Origin: Exiguobacterium aurantiacum
Lineage (GTDB): Bacteria; Bacillota; Bacilli; Exiguobacteriales; Exiguobacteriaceae
NCBI RefSeq assembly: GCF_024362205.1
Contig: NZ_CP101462.1
Coordinates: 1,268,501 to 1,332,500 of the forward strand
DNA: 64,000 nt
Direction of reading: 5' to 3'
Shown piece by piece: positions 1 through 8,516 of the stretch (positions are counted from its first letter, which is position 1; every line of letters begins with the position of its first letter). Under the pieces are notes generated by a model. It saw only the letters and a list, made by a program, of their open reading frames with translations. It had not been told where the DNA came from and made no database searches. The translations under genes and the position numbers were made by a program.

Positions 1-2
1 CC

Positions 3-134
3 CTCGACGAGTTCACGGTATCGGGCATCCATACGACGATCCCATTCCATCAACAAGTCATGGCCCACGAACGTTTCCGAACCGGTGCGTTCGACACGAA
101 ATTTGTCGAAAAAGAAATGACGCTCACGAAATGA
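3..134 (+). CDS. accC: Biotin carboxylase of acetyl-CoA carboxylase, C-terminal fragment
   Basis: Only the last 43 residues and the stop are in the window. The stretch SGIHTTIPFHQQVM followed by FRTGAFDTKF is the typical end of AccC, the ATP-dependent subunit that carboxylates biotin on AccB in fatty acid synthesis. The gene enters from upstream. In B. subtilis accC is followed by yqhY and then nusB; here a terminator and then nusB follow directly. The identity rests on a short but characteristic C-terminus. Confidence 0.85.
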   Translation, partial: LDEFTVSGIHTTIPFHQQVMAHERFRTGAFDTKFVEKEMTLTK

Positions 135-140
135 GCCTGA

Positions 141-179
141 CCAGGAAGCCCGAACATTATTTGGGCTTCCTGGTTTTTT
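141..179 (+). terminator. Rho-independent terminator after accC
   Basis: A perfect 11-bp stem CCAGGAAGCCC / GGGCTTCCTGG (141-151 and 163-173) with an 11-nt loop is followed by six T. It separates accC from the nusB operon. Confidence 0.92.
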
Positions 180-206
180 GTACTGAATTTATGGAGGCGT
201 TATGCT
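178..206 (+). promoter_or_regulatory. Probable sigma-A promoter of the nusB operon
   Basis: TTGTAC (178-183) and TATGCT (201-206) lie 17 bp apart, just after the accC terminator and 40 bp before the nusB start. The -35 overlaps the terminator T-tract. A ribosome site AAAGGAGAG precedes the ATG. Confidence 0.6.
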
Positions 207-246
207 AAACTATCAAAATGAAAGCATGCAAAAGGAGAGTATCTGA

Positions 247-630
247 ATGAAACGTCATGAAGCACGGGAAAAAGCGATTCAAACGCTTTTTCAAATCGAA
301 GTATCAAAACTTGAGGTAGACGAGGCCATCGAATTTGCCCTCGATGGCATGGACTCCGATCCATTTTACGAACAACTCGTCGTGGAGACGTTAGAAAAGA
401 AAGACGAGATTGATGAATTGCTCATCGAAAACTTGAAAAACTGGAGACTCGATCGTCTCGGAAATGTCGAGCGGACGATTCTCCGCATGGCGACGTACGA
501 GTTGCTCTACGTCGAGACGATTCCGGACAAAGTGACGATCAACGAGGCGGTCGAACTCGCCAAATCGTTCGCCGATGAAGAAGCGGCCAAGCTCGTCAAC
601 GGCGTGCTCGGTAACATCATCAAAGCGTAA
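247..630 (+). CDS. nusB: Transcription antitermination protein NusB
   Basis: The 127-residue all-helical protein starts MKRHEAREKAIQTLFQIE, the usual N-terminus of the family, and has the conserved C-terminal part with TINEAVELAKSFADEEA and KLVNGVLG. NusB binds boxA RNA together with NusE (S10) and supports antitermination on rRNA operons. Length is normal for the family. The start is supported by AAAGGAGAG about 8 nt upstream. It is the first gene of the operon running through folD, xseA, xseB and ispA; a 78-bp gap before folD shows no clear signal. Confidence 0.95.
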   Translation: MKRHEAREKAIQTLFQIEVSKLEVDEAIEFALDGMDSDPFYEQLVVETLEKKDEIDELLIENLKNWRLDRLGNVERTILRMATYELLYVETIPDKVTINEAVELAKSFADEEAAKLVNGVLGNIIKA

Positions 631-717
631 GCGAAGACAAGCATACGGTCTGTTAAACAAATAGAGAAGACACCACACCAACTACAGAGAAACCTAAGAC
701 AACGGGGGATGAGAGAG

Positions 718-1554
718 ATGGCAGTAGTGATCGACGGGAAACAAATCGCAGCATCATATCGGGAGACGTTAAAGAAACGGGTCAGCGCGCTACGCGCGCG
801 CGGCATCGTGCCAAAACTGAAAGTCATTTTAATCGGGGATGATCCGGCGAGCCACAGCTACGTCCGGGGGAAAGAACGGGCGGCGGCTGACATCGGCATC
901 GATTCACAAGTGATTCGCTTCGATGACACGATTTCAGAACGTGAAGTGCTCGAACTGATTGATTCGATGAATGCGGACGACGCGTTGCACGGGATTCTCG
1001 TGCAGTTGCCGTTGCCGAAGCATATCGATGAGAATCGCGTCATCATGCGCATCTCACCGGACAAAGACGTGGATGGATTCCACCCGACGAACGTCGGGAA
1101 GATGATGCTCGGTCTCGAAACGCTATTGCCATGTACGCCGCACGGGATTCTGCATCTCGTCAAGACGCAGACCGACCTGGTCGGCAAACACGTCGTCGTC
1201 GTCGGTCGCAGTCAAATCGTCGGGAAACCGGTCGGGATGCTGTTCTTGAACGAGTCGGCCACGGTGACATACTGTCACTCGAAGACGGTCGACCTCGGGG
1301 CGATGACACGCCAAGCTGACATTTTGATTGTCGCCGTCGGTCGGGCCGGTCTCGTCACGAAAGAGATGGTCAAACCGGGAGCAATCGTCATCGACGTCGG
1401 GGTCAACCGCGTCGACGGCCGTCTCGTCGGGGATGTCGACTTTGAAGGCGTCCGTGACGTCGCGAGCGCCATCACTCCAGTTCCGGGTGGAGTCGGTCCG
1501 ATGACGATCACGATGCTCATGCACAATACGGTCGAGGTCGCCTCACGTGGCTAA
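718..1554 (+). CDS. folD: Bifunctional methylenetetrahydrofolate dehydrogenase/cyclohydrolase
   Basis: FolD interconverts 5,10-methylene-, methenyl- and 10-formyl-tetrahydrofolate using NADP. The sequence has the family motifs DDPASHSYVRGKERAA near residue 45, PLPKHIDE and KDVDGFHP in the catalytic domain, the Rossmann segment VVVGRSQIVGKPVGMLF and the end TPVPGGVGPMT. I place the start at ATG 718 (MAVVIDGK), giving 278 residues, because GGGGG lies 9 nt upstream; ATG 709 would be too close to it. The 3' end overlaps xseA by 8 nt, so the two are probably translationally coupled. Confidence 0.95.
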   Translation: MAVVIDGKQIAASYRETLKKRVSALRARGIVPKLKVILIGDDPASHSYVRGKERAAADIGIDSQVIRFDDTISEREVLELIDSMNADDALHGILVQLPLPKHIDENRVIMRISPDKDVDGFHPTNVGKMMLGLETLLPCTPHGILHLVKTQTDLVGKHVVVVGRSQIVGKPVGMLFLNESATVTYCHSKTVDLGAMTRQADILIVAVGRAGLVTKEMVKPGAIVIDVGVNRVDGRLVGDVDFEGVRDVASAITPVPGGVGPMTITMLMHNTVEVASRG

Positions 1555-2896
1555 TCCGATTCAAGTCTCCGAAGTCGTCCGTTATGTGAAACGTCAACTC
1601 GACGGTGACCCGGTGTTGCAACAAATCGCCGTCATCGGCGAGATCTCGAACTTCAAACGGTACGCCTCGGGGCACTGCTACTTCACCCTCAAAGACGAAA
1701 CGTCCCGGATGAAGGCGGTCATGTTCTCACGTGACGCCCGGACGCTCAATTTCGAGCCGACGGACGGGGTGAACGTGGTCGTCGTCGCCCGGGTGACGAT
1801 GTATGAGTCAACGGGTGATATTCAATTGTACGTCGAACTCATGCGGCAGGACGGCATCGGTGTGTTGTTCGAACGGTATGAGACTAGAAAGCGTGAGCTC
1901 GAGGCGAAGGGCTGGTTCGCAGCGGAACGGAAACGTCCGCTGCCGGCCTTCCCAGAGCGCATCGGCATCATCACCTCGCCGAAAGGCGCGGCCCTCCACG
2001 ATATCGCCACGACGCTCAGAAGGCGCGCGCCGCACGTGGCCATCACGTTCGCGCCCGTCGCCGTACAAGGGGAACAATCCGCTCCGCAAGTGGCGAGTGC
2101 GATTCGCTGGATGAACGAACGCACCGACTGCGACGTGTTGATCGTCGGACGCGGCGGCGGGTCGATCGAGGAGTTATGGGCGTTCAACGAGGACGTCGTC
2201 GTCGAGGCGATTTACGACTCCGAGATCCCTGTCATCTCGGCCGTCGGCCATGAGACTGATTTCACGCTGGCTGATTTTGTCGCCGACGTACGAGCGGCCA
2301 CGCCGACAGCGGCGGCGGAGCTCGCGACGGCCACGATCGAAGCGCAACGGAAAGACGTGGAACGATTAAGCCGCGCACTCACGCGGGTCGTGACGACTCA
2401 AATGGCCTCGCTTCGCGAACGCGTCGAACGCATGAAAAACAGTTACGGCTTAAAATCACCTCGTTATACGATCATGCAAAAACGTGAACGGTTCGCCCAA
2501 GCTGAGATTCGACTCGAACAAAGTGCCACGAAACAAGTGACGCACGCGCGGCACCGTTTCGCAGCATCGGCGCAACGTCTCGACGTCCGCAATCTGATGC
2601 AAGTGTTCCGAACGCAAGACGACCGCTTCCGTCAATATGAAGGACGGTTGGAACGCATTCGACCTCTCGAGAGACCGACGGATCAATTCGCGCGGTTGGC
2701 AGGTCGATTGGAATCTGTCAGCCCGCTCGCCGTTCTCGCGAGAGGCTATACGTTCGTCGAACAGGACGGGACGTACGTGAAAGATGTCAAACAACTACAT
2801 GACGGTGTGGTGACGATCCGATTTCGGGATGGCCATGCCCTCGCGGAAGTGAAGGAGAGACACGATGGCGAAGAAACAAGAAGAACTGACGTTTGA
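1547..2896 (+). CDS. xseA: Exodeoxyribonuclease VII large subunit
   Basis: XseA degrades single-stranded DNA to oligonucleotides together with several XseB subunits. The 449-residue protein has an N-terminal OB-fold (ISNFKRYASGHCYFTLKD, about residues 27-44), then the catalytic domain with RIGIITSPKGAALHDI and VGRGGGSIEELWAFN, and SAVGHETDFTLADFVAD. A long basic helical region follows. Translation starts at GTG 1547 inside the end of folD. The 3' end overlaps xseB by 32 nt, so the two subunits are likely made in a coupled way. Confidence 0.95.
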   Translation: MANPIQVSEVVRYVKRQLDGDPVLQQIAVIGEISNFKRYASGHCYFTLKDETSRMKAVMFSRDARTLNFEPTDGVNVVVVARVTMYESTGDIQLYVELMRQDGIGVLFERYETRKRELEAKGWFAAERKRPLPAFPERIGIITSPKGAALHDIATTLRRRAPHVAITFAPVAVQGEQSAPQVASAIRWMNERTDCDVLIVGRGGGSIEELWAFNEDVVVEAIYDSEIPVISAVGHETDFTLADFVADVRAATPTAAAELATATIEAQRKDVERLSRALTRVVTTQMASLRERVERMKNSYGLKSPRYTIMQKRERFAQAEIRLEQSATKQVTHARHRFAASAQRLDVRNLMQVFRTQDDRFRQYEGRLERIRPLERPTDQFARLAGRLESVSPLAVLARGYTFVEQDGTYVKDVKQLHDGVVTIRFRDGHALAEVKERHDGEETRRTDV

Positions 2897-3095
2897 AGCG
2901 GCGCTCGCCCGGCTCGAGGAAATCGTGACACAACTTGAGACGGGAGAGGTCGCCCTTGAAGAAGCGATGACGCTCTATGAGGAAGGTGTCCGGTTGTCGG
3001 CCCTCTGCCAGACCAAATTGACGGCGGCCGAGCAAAAGATGGACGAGATTCTTGAGCTCGACGGGACGCTCCGTGAAAAAGGAGGTACCGTATGA
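2865..3095 (+). CDS. xseB: Exodeoxyribonuclease VII small subunit
   Basis: The 76-residue helical protein has the family core FEAALARLEEIVTQLETGE followed by LEEAMTLYEEGVRL and a Lys/Glu-rich end, as expected for the small subunit that binds XseA. The start is led by GAAGGAGAG, located inside xseA coding sequence. It overlaps ispA by 4 nt (ATGA). Confidence 0.94.
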   Translation: MAKKQEELTFEAALARLEEIVTQLETGEVALEEAMTLYEEGVRLSALCQTKLTAAEQKMDEILELDGTLREKGGTV

Positions 3096-3970
3096 GCGTG
3101 CAGGTTCATCTACAGGCATGGAAAGACGAGGTCGAACAGGCGACGCGTCGCTTGCTCGACCCGTCTTTGATGCCGGAACGTCTGTTTCAATCGATGACGT
3201 ACTCCCTCGAGGCGGGTGGGAAACGGATTCGTCCGGCTCTTCTCTACGCTGTCCTCGATACATACGGCCGTCCGCGGGCGCTCGGTCATGAAGCGGCCGT
3301 CGCCCTTGAGATGGTCCACACGTACTCCCTCATCCACGATGACCTTCCGGCGATGGATGACGATGACGTCCGCCGCGGACGTCCGACGAACCATCGTCAG
3401 TTTGATGAGGCGACGGCGATTCTCGCAGGAGACGCCTTGCTCACGGACGCGTTCTATCTCATGGCACGAGCCGATTTGGAAGCGACAAAAATCGTCGCCC
3501 TCATCACGCGGTTCAGTGAGGCGGCAGGAAGTGCCGGCATGGTCGGTGGTCAGCTCGATGATATGCTCGCCGAAAAGCGAAGCGGCGTGACATTGTCGGC
3601 CTTGCAATCGATCCATGAACGGAAGACGGGTGCGCTCCTCGTGTACGCCCTTGAAGCGGGTGCCATCCTTGCGGACGCCTCGGAGGCGGACCGTCAGGCG
3701 CTGGCGCGGTTCGGGAAACATCTCGGGGTCGCTTTCCAAATCCAAGACGATATTTTAGACGTCGAAGGGGATGAAGCGTTGATCGGGAAGCGAGTCGGTT
3801 CGGACGAAGGCAACGATAAAGCCACTTATCCAAAACTGCTCGGCCTCGATGGAGCGAAAGAAGCGCTCGAACGGGAAGTCTCAGAAAGTAAGGCCGCCCT
3901 GGCCGAACTGTCGGTCGATGCCCCGCGTTTACGGGAACTACTCGACTTCGTTGTTCGACGCAATCATTAA
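3092..3970 (+). CDS. ispA: Polyprenyl (farnesyl) diphosphate synthase
   Basis: This trans-prenyltransferase condenses isopentenyl diphosphate with dimethylallyl and geranyl diphosphate. The 292-residue protein has GGKRIRPAL near residue 42, the first aspartate-rich motif in DDLPAMDDDDVRRGRP and the second in QIQDDILDVEGD. Size fits the bacterial FPP synthase class. The start follows AAAGGAGG and overlaps xseB by 4 nt. A strong terminator follows the stop, so dxs is expressed separately. Confidence 0.94.
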   Translation: MSVQVHLQAWKDEVEQATRRLLDPSLMPERLFQSMTYSLEAGGKRIRPALLYAVLDTYGRPRALGHEAAVALEMVHTYSLIHDDLPAMDDDDVRRGRPTNHRQFDEATAILAGDALLTDAFYLMARADLEATKIVALITRFSEAAGSAGMVGGQLDDMLAEKRSGVTLSALQSIHERKTGALLVYALEAGAILADASEADRQALARFGKHLGVAFQIQDDILDVEGDEALIGKRVGSDEGNDKATYPKLLGLDGAKEALEREVSESKAALAELSVDAPRLRELLDFVVRRNH

Positions 3971-3974
3971 TCTC

Positions 3975-4011
3975 GGTGACACGATGAGCACATCGTGTCA
4001 CCTTTGTTTTT
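3975..4011 (+). terminator. Rho-independent terminator after ispA
   Basis: A perfect 12-bp stem GGTGACACGATG / CATCGTGTCACC (3975-3986 and 3991-4002) with an AGCA loop is followed by TTTGTTTTT. It closes the nusB-ispA transcript. Confidence 0.93.
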
Positions 4012-4093
4012 GTGAATGTATAGCATCTATGGACACATTCTTGTAAAATGTAAGGTACGAATCAGTAATAAGACAGGAGAAAGGATGGTCATC

Positions 4094-5986
4094 ATGGACT
4101 TGACATCCATTCAAGACCCGTCATTTTTAAAGAGGATGTCGGTACCCGAGTTAGAAGCACTCGGCGCGGACATCAGACGGTTTTTGATTGAAAAATTGGC
4201 TGAAACGGGGGGGCACTTGGGGCCAAACCTAGGGGTTGTCGAATTGACGCTTGCCTTGCACCGTGTATTTGACAGTCCGAAAGACCAACTCGTATGGGAT
4301 GTGGGACATCAAGCCTACGTCCACAAAATCTTGACAGGGCGGACGAGCCAGTTCGACACGCTCCGTCAATACAACGGCTTATGTGGTTTCCCGAAACGCT
4401 GTGAGAGTGATCACGACGTCTGGGAGACAGGGCACAGCTCGACGTCCTTATCGGCCGCGATGGGAATCGCCATCGCGAACGAGTTGAAGGGGCGCGCGAA
4501 CGACCGGGCCATCGCCATCATCGGGGACGGGGCGCTCACAGGGGGCATGGCGCTCGAAGCACTGAACCATATCGGCGCCGAGAAACAAAATGTGATTGTC
4601 ATCTTGAACGACAATGAGATGTCGATCGCCCCGAACGTCGGGGCGTTGCACAATATGCTCGGCCGGATGCGGTCGTCACGTAAACTGAAACACGCCCGTG
4701 AGGAAGTCGAGACGCTCATCAAACATATCCCGATCGTCGGCAACTCGCTCGAACGGAGCGGGGAACGCGTGAAGGATATGCTGAAATCAGCACTCATCCC
4801 GGGGACGTTCTTCGAAGAGCTCGGATTCACGTATTTCGGACCGACAGACGGTCACGATTTGCGCGACCTGCTCGAGACGCTCGAGTACGCCAAGAAAATC
4901 GATGGACCGGTCATCGTCCACGTCATCACGAAAAAAGGCAAGGGCTATCGCCCGGCCGAACTCGATGGTGTCGGCACGTGGCACGGTCTCGGACCATACA
5001 AAATCGAGTCGGGTGAAGTCATCAAAGGCAAGGTCAAAGGACCAAGCTATTCGAAGGTCGTCGCCGAGACGATCACGAAAGTCGCCGAGACGGACGAGCG
5101 CGTGACACTTATCACACCAGCGATGAGCGTCGGCTCGAAACTCGATTGCTTCAACAAGCAATTCCCGGAGCGGATGTTTGACGTCGGCATCGCCGAACAG
5201 CATGCGGTCACATTGGCCGGAGGACAAGCGACGCAAGGATTGAAGCCGGTCGTCTCGATTTATTCGACGTTCTTCCAACGCGCCTACGATCAGCTCGTGC
5301 ACGACATTTGCCGTCAAAACTTGAACGTCGTGTTCACGATCGACCGTTCTGGTCTCGTCGGAGCGGACGGGGAGACGCACCAAGGGGTATTCGATATCGC
5401 CTTCATGCGTCACGTCCCGAACATTCGCATCTTGATGGCGAAAGACGAGGACGAATTGCAACATCTCGTCTATTCGGCGCTGAAGTATGACGACGGTCCA
5501 ATCGCCGTACGGTTCCCGCGTGGCGAAGGGATTGGCACACCGATGAGCGAGACGCTCCGCGAATTGCCGCTCGATGTCTGGGAGACGGTCGCGGATGGGA
5601 CGGACGTCGCCATCTTGACATTCGGTCCGCAAGTGCAAGACGCGCTTGAAGTGCGCGCGCTCTTAGAAGGACAAGTGAGCGTCCGCGTCATCAACGCCCG
5701 GACGATCAAACCGCTCGACGACAGCATGCTCGCCGCTCTTTATGCGGAAGGCATCCCGCTCGTCACGTTAGAAGAAGCAGCGCTCGCCGGTGGTTTCGGT
5801 AGCAGTGTGCTCGAACATGCGAGCGACGCTGGGCAGTTCCCGCGTGTGCTCCGACTCGGCATCCCGGACCGCTATATCGAACATGGCGGCGTCAATCAGC
5901 TGCTCGAAGAGATTGGGCTCCGTCCGACGCAAATCGCTGACTCGATTCAGCAGTTCGTTCAAGTGACAAATCGACAGAATGTGTGA
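4094..5986 (+). CDS. dxs: 1-deoxy-D-xylulose-5-phosphate synthase
   Basis: Dxs makes the first intermediate of the MEP isoprenoid pathway from pyruvate and glyceraldehyde 3-phosphate using thiamine diphosphate. Visible motifs are [33 protein letters not shown], the ThDP-binding [15 protein letters not shown] with ILNDN, and in the pyrimidine and C-terminal domains [19 protein letters not shown] 4094 ([11 protein letters not shown]) gives 630 residues and matches the N-terminus of Bacillus homologues; ATG 4085 is a possible alternative just after AGGAGA. It stands after the ispA terminator and 6 nt before tlyA. Confidence 0.95.
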   Translation: MDLTSIQDPSFLKRMSVPELEALGADIRRFLIEKLAETGGHLGPNLGVVELTLALHRVFDSPKDQLVWDVGHQAYVHKILTGRTSQFDTLRQYNGLCGFPKRCESDHDVWETGHSSTSLSAAMGIAIANELKGRANDRAIAIIGDGALTGGMALEALNHIGAEKQNVIVILNDNEMSIAPNVGALHNMLGRMRSSRKLKHAREEVETLIKHIPIVGNSLERSGERVKDMLKSALIPGTFFEELGFTYFGPTDGHDLRDLLETLEYAKKIDGPVIVHVITKKGKGYRPAELDGVGTWHGLGPYKIESGEVIKGKVKGPSYSKVVAETITKVAETDERVTLITPAMSVGSKLDCFNKQFPERMFDVGIAEQHAVTLAGGQATQGLKPVVSIYSTFFQRAYDQLVHDICRQNLNVVFTIDRSGLVGADGETHQGVFDIAFMRHVPNIRILMAKDEDELQHLVYSALKYDDGPIAVRFPRGEGIGTPMSETLRELPLDVWETVADGTDVAILTFGPQVQDALEVRALLEGQVSVRVINARTIKPLDDSMLAALYAEGIPLVTLEEAALAGGFGSSVLEHASDAGQFPRVLRLGIPDRYIEHGGVNQLLEEIGLRPTQIADSIQQFVQVTNRQNV

Positions 5987-5992
5987 GGAACT

Positions 5993-6814
5993 ATGGAAAA
6001 ACGAAAGAAAACTAGATTAGATGTGCTCCTCGTCGACCGTGGTTTAGCGGAGACGAGAGAGAAGGCGAAGCGGTCTGTCATGGCCGGGCTCGTCTATAGC
6101 GGGACCGAACGGCTCGATAAGGCCGGCGACAAAGTGTTCGATGACATCCCGCTCGAAGTGAAAGGACAAGTGTTGCCATACGTCGGACGGGGCGGACTGA
6201 AGCTTGAGAAAGCGCTCCAAGTCTTCCCGTTCGATGTGGCTGGTAATATCGGCATCGATATCGGCTCATCGACAGGTGGGTTTACCGATTGTGCGCTCCA
6301 AAACGGGGCCACGCAGATGTACGCCGTCGACGTCGGCTATAACCAGCTGGCGTGGAAGCTTCGGAGCGATGACCGCGTCGTCGTCATGGAGCGGATGAAC
6401 TTCCGCCATGCGACCGCGGACCAGTTCCCAGTGGCGCCAGATTTCGCGACGATTGATGTCTCGTTCATCTCGCTACGGCTCATGATCCCGCCTTTGAAGA
6501 CGATTTTAAAGCCGGGCGGTATCGTCATGGCGCTCGTCAAACCGCAATTTGAGGCCGGGAAGGCCGATGTCGGGAAAAAAGGCATCGTCCGGGACCGGGC
6601 CATTCATGAACGGGTCGTCGACGACATGGTCCGTTATTTCGCCTCGGAAGGGTTCGAAGTCGCGGGACTCGACTTTTCACCAATCACAGGTGGGGATGGG
6701 AATATCGAATTCTTATTGTTCGCCCGTTTCACTGGTGTCGGTAGTGTCGACCCAGCCATCGACGTGGACGCGGTCATCGACGCCGCCCACGCGCAATTGA
6801 AGAAGAACGCTTGA
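5993..6814 (+). CDS. tlyA: TlyA-family rRNA (cytidine-2'-O)-methyltransferase
   Basis: The 273-residue protein has an N-terminal S4-type RNA-binding domain (RLDVLLVDRGLAETREKAK, about residues 8-26) and a FtsJ-like methyltransferase fold with the SAM motif GIDIGSSTGGFTDCAL and LVKPQFEAG. Family members modify 16S and 23S rRNA and are often labelled haemolysin A. It lies 6 nt after dxs, so the two probably share a transcript, and matches yqxC of Bacillus. Its own terminator was split by the insertion sequence that follows. Confidence 0.9.
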   Translation: MEKRKKTRLDVLLVDRGLAETREKAKRSVMAGLVYSGTERLDKAGDKVFDDIPLEVKGQVLPYVGRGGLKLEKALQVFPFDVAGNIGIDIGSSTGGFTDCALQNGATQMYAVDVGYNQLAWKLRSDDRVVVMERMNFRHATADQFPVAPDFATIDVSFISLRLMIPPLKTILKPGGIVMALVKPQFEAGKADVGKKGIVRDRAIHERVVDDMVRYFASEGFEVAGLDFSPITGGDGNIEFLLFARFTGVGSVDPAIDVDAVIDAAHAQLKKNA

Positions 6815-6827
6815 GCTGCAGACGGAA

Positions 6828-6862
6828 TGATATGCTCCCCAATAGGTAGACAGATGAAATAA
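6828..6862 (+). repeat. Left terminal inverted repeat of the IS (IRL)
   Basis: About 35 bp. Compared with the right end it matches at TGA, TGCTCCC, GTAGACAG and AAATAA, with mismatches between. It contains TATGCT (6831-6836), a -10-like element facing inward. Confidence 0.85.
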
Positions 6863-6887
6863 CAAATCTGTTTATCTGATTGGGGAG
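6835..6887 (+). promoter_or_regulatory. Hairpin that can hide the orfA ribosome site
   Basis: CTCCCCAAT (6835-6843) pairs perfectly with ATTGGGGAG (6879-6887), with an inner ACAGAT / ATCTGT stem (6850-6855 and 6866-6871). The right arm contains the GGGGAG ribosome site of orfA, 9 nt before its ATG. Transcripts that read in from tlyA would fold this way. A transcript started about 6843 would lack the left arm. The arms are read directly; the protective role is inferred by analogy with IS10 and IS50. Confidence 0.7.
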
Positions 6888-6896
6888 TGTTTTTTT

Positions 6897-7571
6897 ATGG
6901 CGAGAAGTCGGCATTCGATCGAACAAAAACTGAGTGCGCTGCGCATGATGGAAGAAGAAACCTATACGTGGAAGGAAATCATGGAAGCGCATAACGTCTC
7001 TGAGAATACCCTCCGGGTGTGGAAAGTGAAATTCGATACCGGCGGGATCGACGCGTTGAAGGAATCGAGGACCTGGAGACATTACACCAAGGAACAAAAG
7101 ATTGCCGCCGTCCGTGACTATCTCGATGGGGCCACCACGGTGGAAGTCCTCTCCAACCATCAAATCAGTGATGGATCTGTTCTTCGAAAATGGATTAAGA
7201 AGTATACTAGTCATAGCGAGTTAACAGATTCGAGAAAAGGGATGAATCGAGCTATGACAAAAGGAAGAAAAACTACATTCGAAGAGCGCTTCGAGATCGT
7301 GAAATACTGTTTGGAGAATGGACGCAACTACCAGCAGACCGCGGAACAATATCAGGTGTCTTATGGGCAAATCTATAGCTGGGTCAAGAAGTATGACACG
7401 GACGGGGCAGAAGCGCTCCTGGACCGCCGTGGGCGTACGAAGCCAGAGGACGAACTAAGTGAAGAGGAGAAGCTGAAACGCCAGATCCGGCAAATGGAGC
7501 TTGAGAACGAACTTCTTCGTGCGGACAACCTGTTCCTAAAAAAGTTAGAGGAGATCGAGAGGAGGTCGTGA
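6897..7571 (+). CDS. IS3-family transposase OrfA (helix-turn-helix protein)
   Basis: The 224-residue protein carries repeated helix-turn-helix units: one near residues 8-50 (KLSALRMMEEETYTWKEIM), a second near 66-100, and a third near 130-170 with NYQQTAEQYQVSYGQIYSWV. A leucine-rich coiled coil follows (KRQIRQMELENELLRADNLF). OrfA binds the IS ends and forms the N-terminal part of the OrfAB transposase. An in-frame A AAA AAG at 7538-7544 allows a -1 shift into orfB. The ribosome site GGGGAG lies in a hairpin arm. It overlaps orfB by 4 nt. Confidence 0.92.
   Translation: MARSRHSIEQKLSALRMMEEETYTWKEIMEAHNVSENTLRVWKVKFDTGGIDALKESRTWRHYTKEQKIAAVRDYLDGATTVEVLSNHQISDGSVLRKWIKKYTSHSELTDSRKGMNRAMTKGRKTTFEERFEIVKYCLENGRNYQQTAEQYQVSYGQIYSWVKKYDTDGAEALLDRRGRTKPEDELSEEEKLKRQIRQMELENELLRADNLFLKKLEEIERRS
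7538..7544 (+). other. Programmed -1 ribosomal frameshift site A AAA AAG
   Basis: The heptamer is in the orfA reading frame exactly as X XXY YYZ. Slipping by -1 enters the orfB frame, which is open from here to the orfB start with no stop. This is the usual way IS3 elements make OrfAB. Confidence 0.85.
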
Positions 7572-8467
7572 TCAGCCAGGTACGGCTACAGCAACGATAT
7601 ATCGCCATCAAAGAATTATACGAAGAGGAGGCCATCTCGATCGTCCTCCTCTGTCGAGTCGCCGGCATCTCACGGGCGGCCTATTACAAATGGTTGAACC
7701 GTACCATACCGGTGCGTCAAGAAGAGAACGAGAAGCTTCTGGAGGACATTCGTCTACTCTATGACCAGGCGAACGGCACATACGGGTACCGTCGGATCAC
7801 GATGACAATCAATCGGCTGCGCCGGCAACAGAGCCTGTCCCGATTCAATGAGAAGCGAATCTATCGCTTGATGCATAGCCATGGGATCCAATCGGTCATC
7901 CGCCGGAAGCGGAAGAGACATAAGAAGTCAACGCCGCAACATGTGGCCGAGAACCTGATGAACCGAGAATTCAGTGCGTCCCGCCCGGACGAGAAATGGT
8001 GCACCGACGTCACCGAGTTCAAGTATGGGACCGGGAAGAAGGCGTATCTGAGCGCGATCATCGACCTGTATGACGGCTCGATCGTCGCCTACCGCATCGG
8101 AAGGTCCAATAACAACGGGCTCGTCTTCCAGACGATGATGCCAGCCATCGCGGGGCTCCGTACAGGAGCACGTCCGATGATCCATAGCGACCGAGGGTTC
8201 CAATATACCTCAAGAGGGTTCAAACAGATGGTAGAAGACGCGGGAATGACCCGCAGCATGTCCCGGGTCGGGCGTTGCATCGACAACGCCCCGATCGAGA
8301 GTTTTTGGGGCACCTTGAAAGTGGAGATGTACTACTTGCGTGAGTTCCAGGCCTATAGCGAACTCACGAGGGCCATCGAGAACTACATATCGTTCTACAA
8401 CCACGATCGTTTCCAGAAACGACTAAACGGCTTGAGCCCTGTCGAATACAGGTCTCAAACCGCCTAG
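7568..8467 (+). CDS. IS3-family transposase OrfB (DDE integrase)
   Basis: The 299-residue catalytic part has an N-terminal HTH_21-like region (LYDQANGTYGYRRITMTI) and a retroviral-type integrase core. The DDE residues are the Asp of WCTDVTEFKY, the Asp of HSDRGFQYTS and the Glu of NAPIESFWGTLK, all with normal spacing. No stop or frameshift interrupts it. It starts with GTG overlapping the orfA stop, but the active enzyme is more likely the OrfAB fusion made at the A AAA AAG site. Confidence 0.94.
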   Translation: MISQVRLQQRYIAIKELYEEEAISIVLLCRVAGISRAAYYKWLNRTIPVRQEENEKLLEDIRLLYDQANGTYGYRRITMTINRLRRQQSLSRFNEKRIYRLMHSHGIQSVIRRKRKRHKKSTPQHVAENLMNREFSASRPDEKWCTDVTEFKYGTGKKAYLSAIIDLYDGSIVAYRIGRSNNNGLVFQTMMPAIAGLRTGARPMIHSDRGFQYTSRGFKQMVEDAGMTRSMSRVGRCIDNAPIESFWGTLKVEMYYLREFQAYSELTRAIENYISFYNHDRFQKRLNGLSPVEYRSQTA

Positions 8468-8478
8468 GCTGGTTTTCA

Positions 8479-8513
8479 TTATTTGTCCTGTCTACTTGAC
8501 AGGGAGCACTTCA
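8479..8513 (+). repeat. Right terminal inverted repeat of the IS (IRR)
   Basis: About 35 bp, imperfect match to the left repeat. It carries an outward TTGACA (8496-8501). No good -10 lies 16-19 bp beyond it in the present flank, but one would in an IS circle junction. Confidence 0.85.
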
Positions 8514-8516
8514 GAA

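Larger units (their letters stand above)
6828..8513 (+). mobile_element. Intact IS3-family insertion sequence (IS150-like)
   Basis: The 1686-bp element has imperfect terminal inverted repeats starting TGATATGCTCCC on the left and TGAAGTGCTCCC on the right (read inward), ends of the TG...CA kind, and a 3-bp direct repeat GAA on each side (6825-6827 and 8514-8516). It encodes OrfA and OrfB with a -1 frameshift site between them and an intact DDE set, so it appears capable of moving. Removing it and one GAA restores a perfect hairpin, which fixes both borders. The assignment to the IS150 group is by orf layout and motifs only. Confidence 0.93.

Noticed and set aside
4019-4049. Promoter for dxs around TAAAAT at 4044
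   Set aside because: No acceptable -35 at proper distance; evidence too weak to list.
4787-5638. 283-codon open frame on the minus strand opposite dxs
   Set aside because: Shadow frame of a conserved gene; no ribosome site and composition typical of antisense to GC-rich codons.
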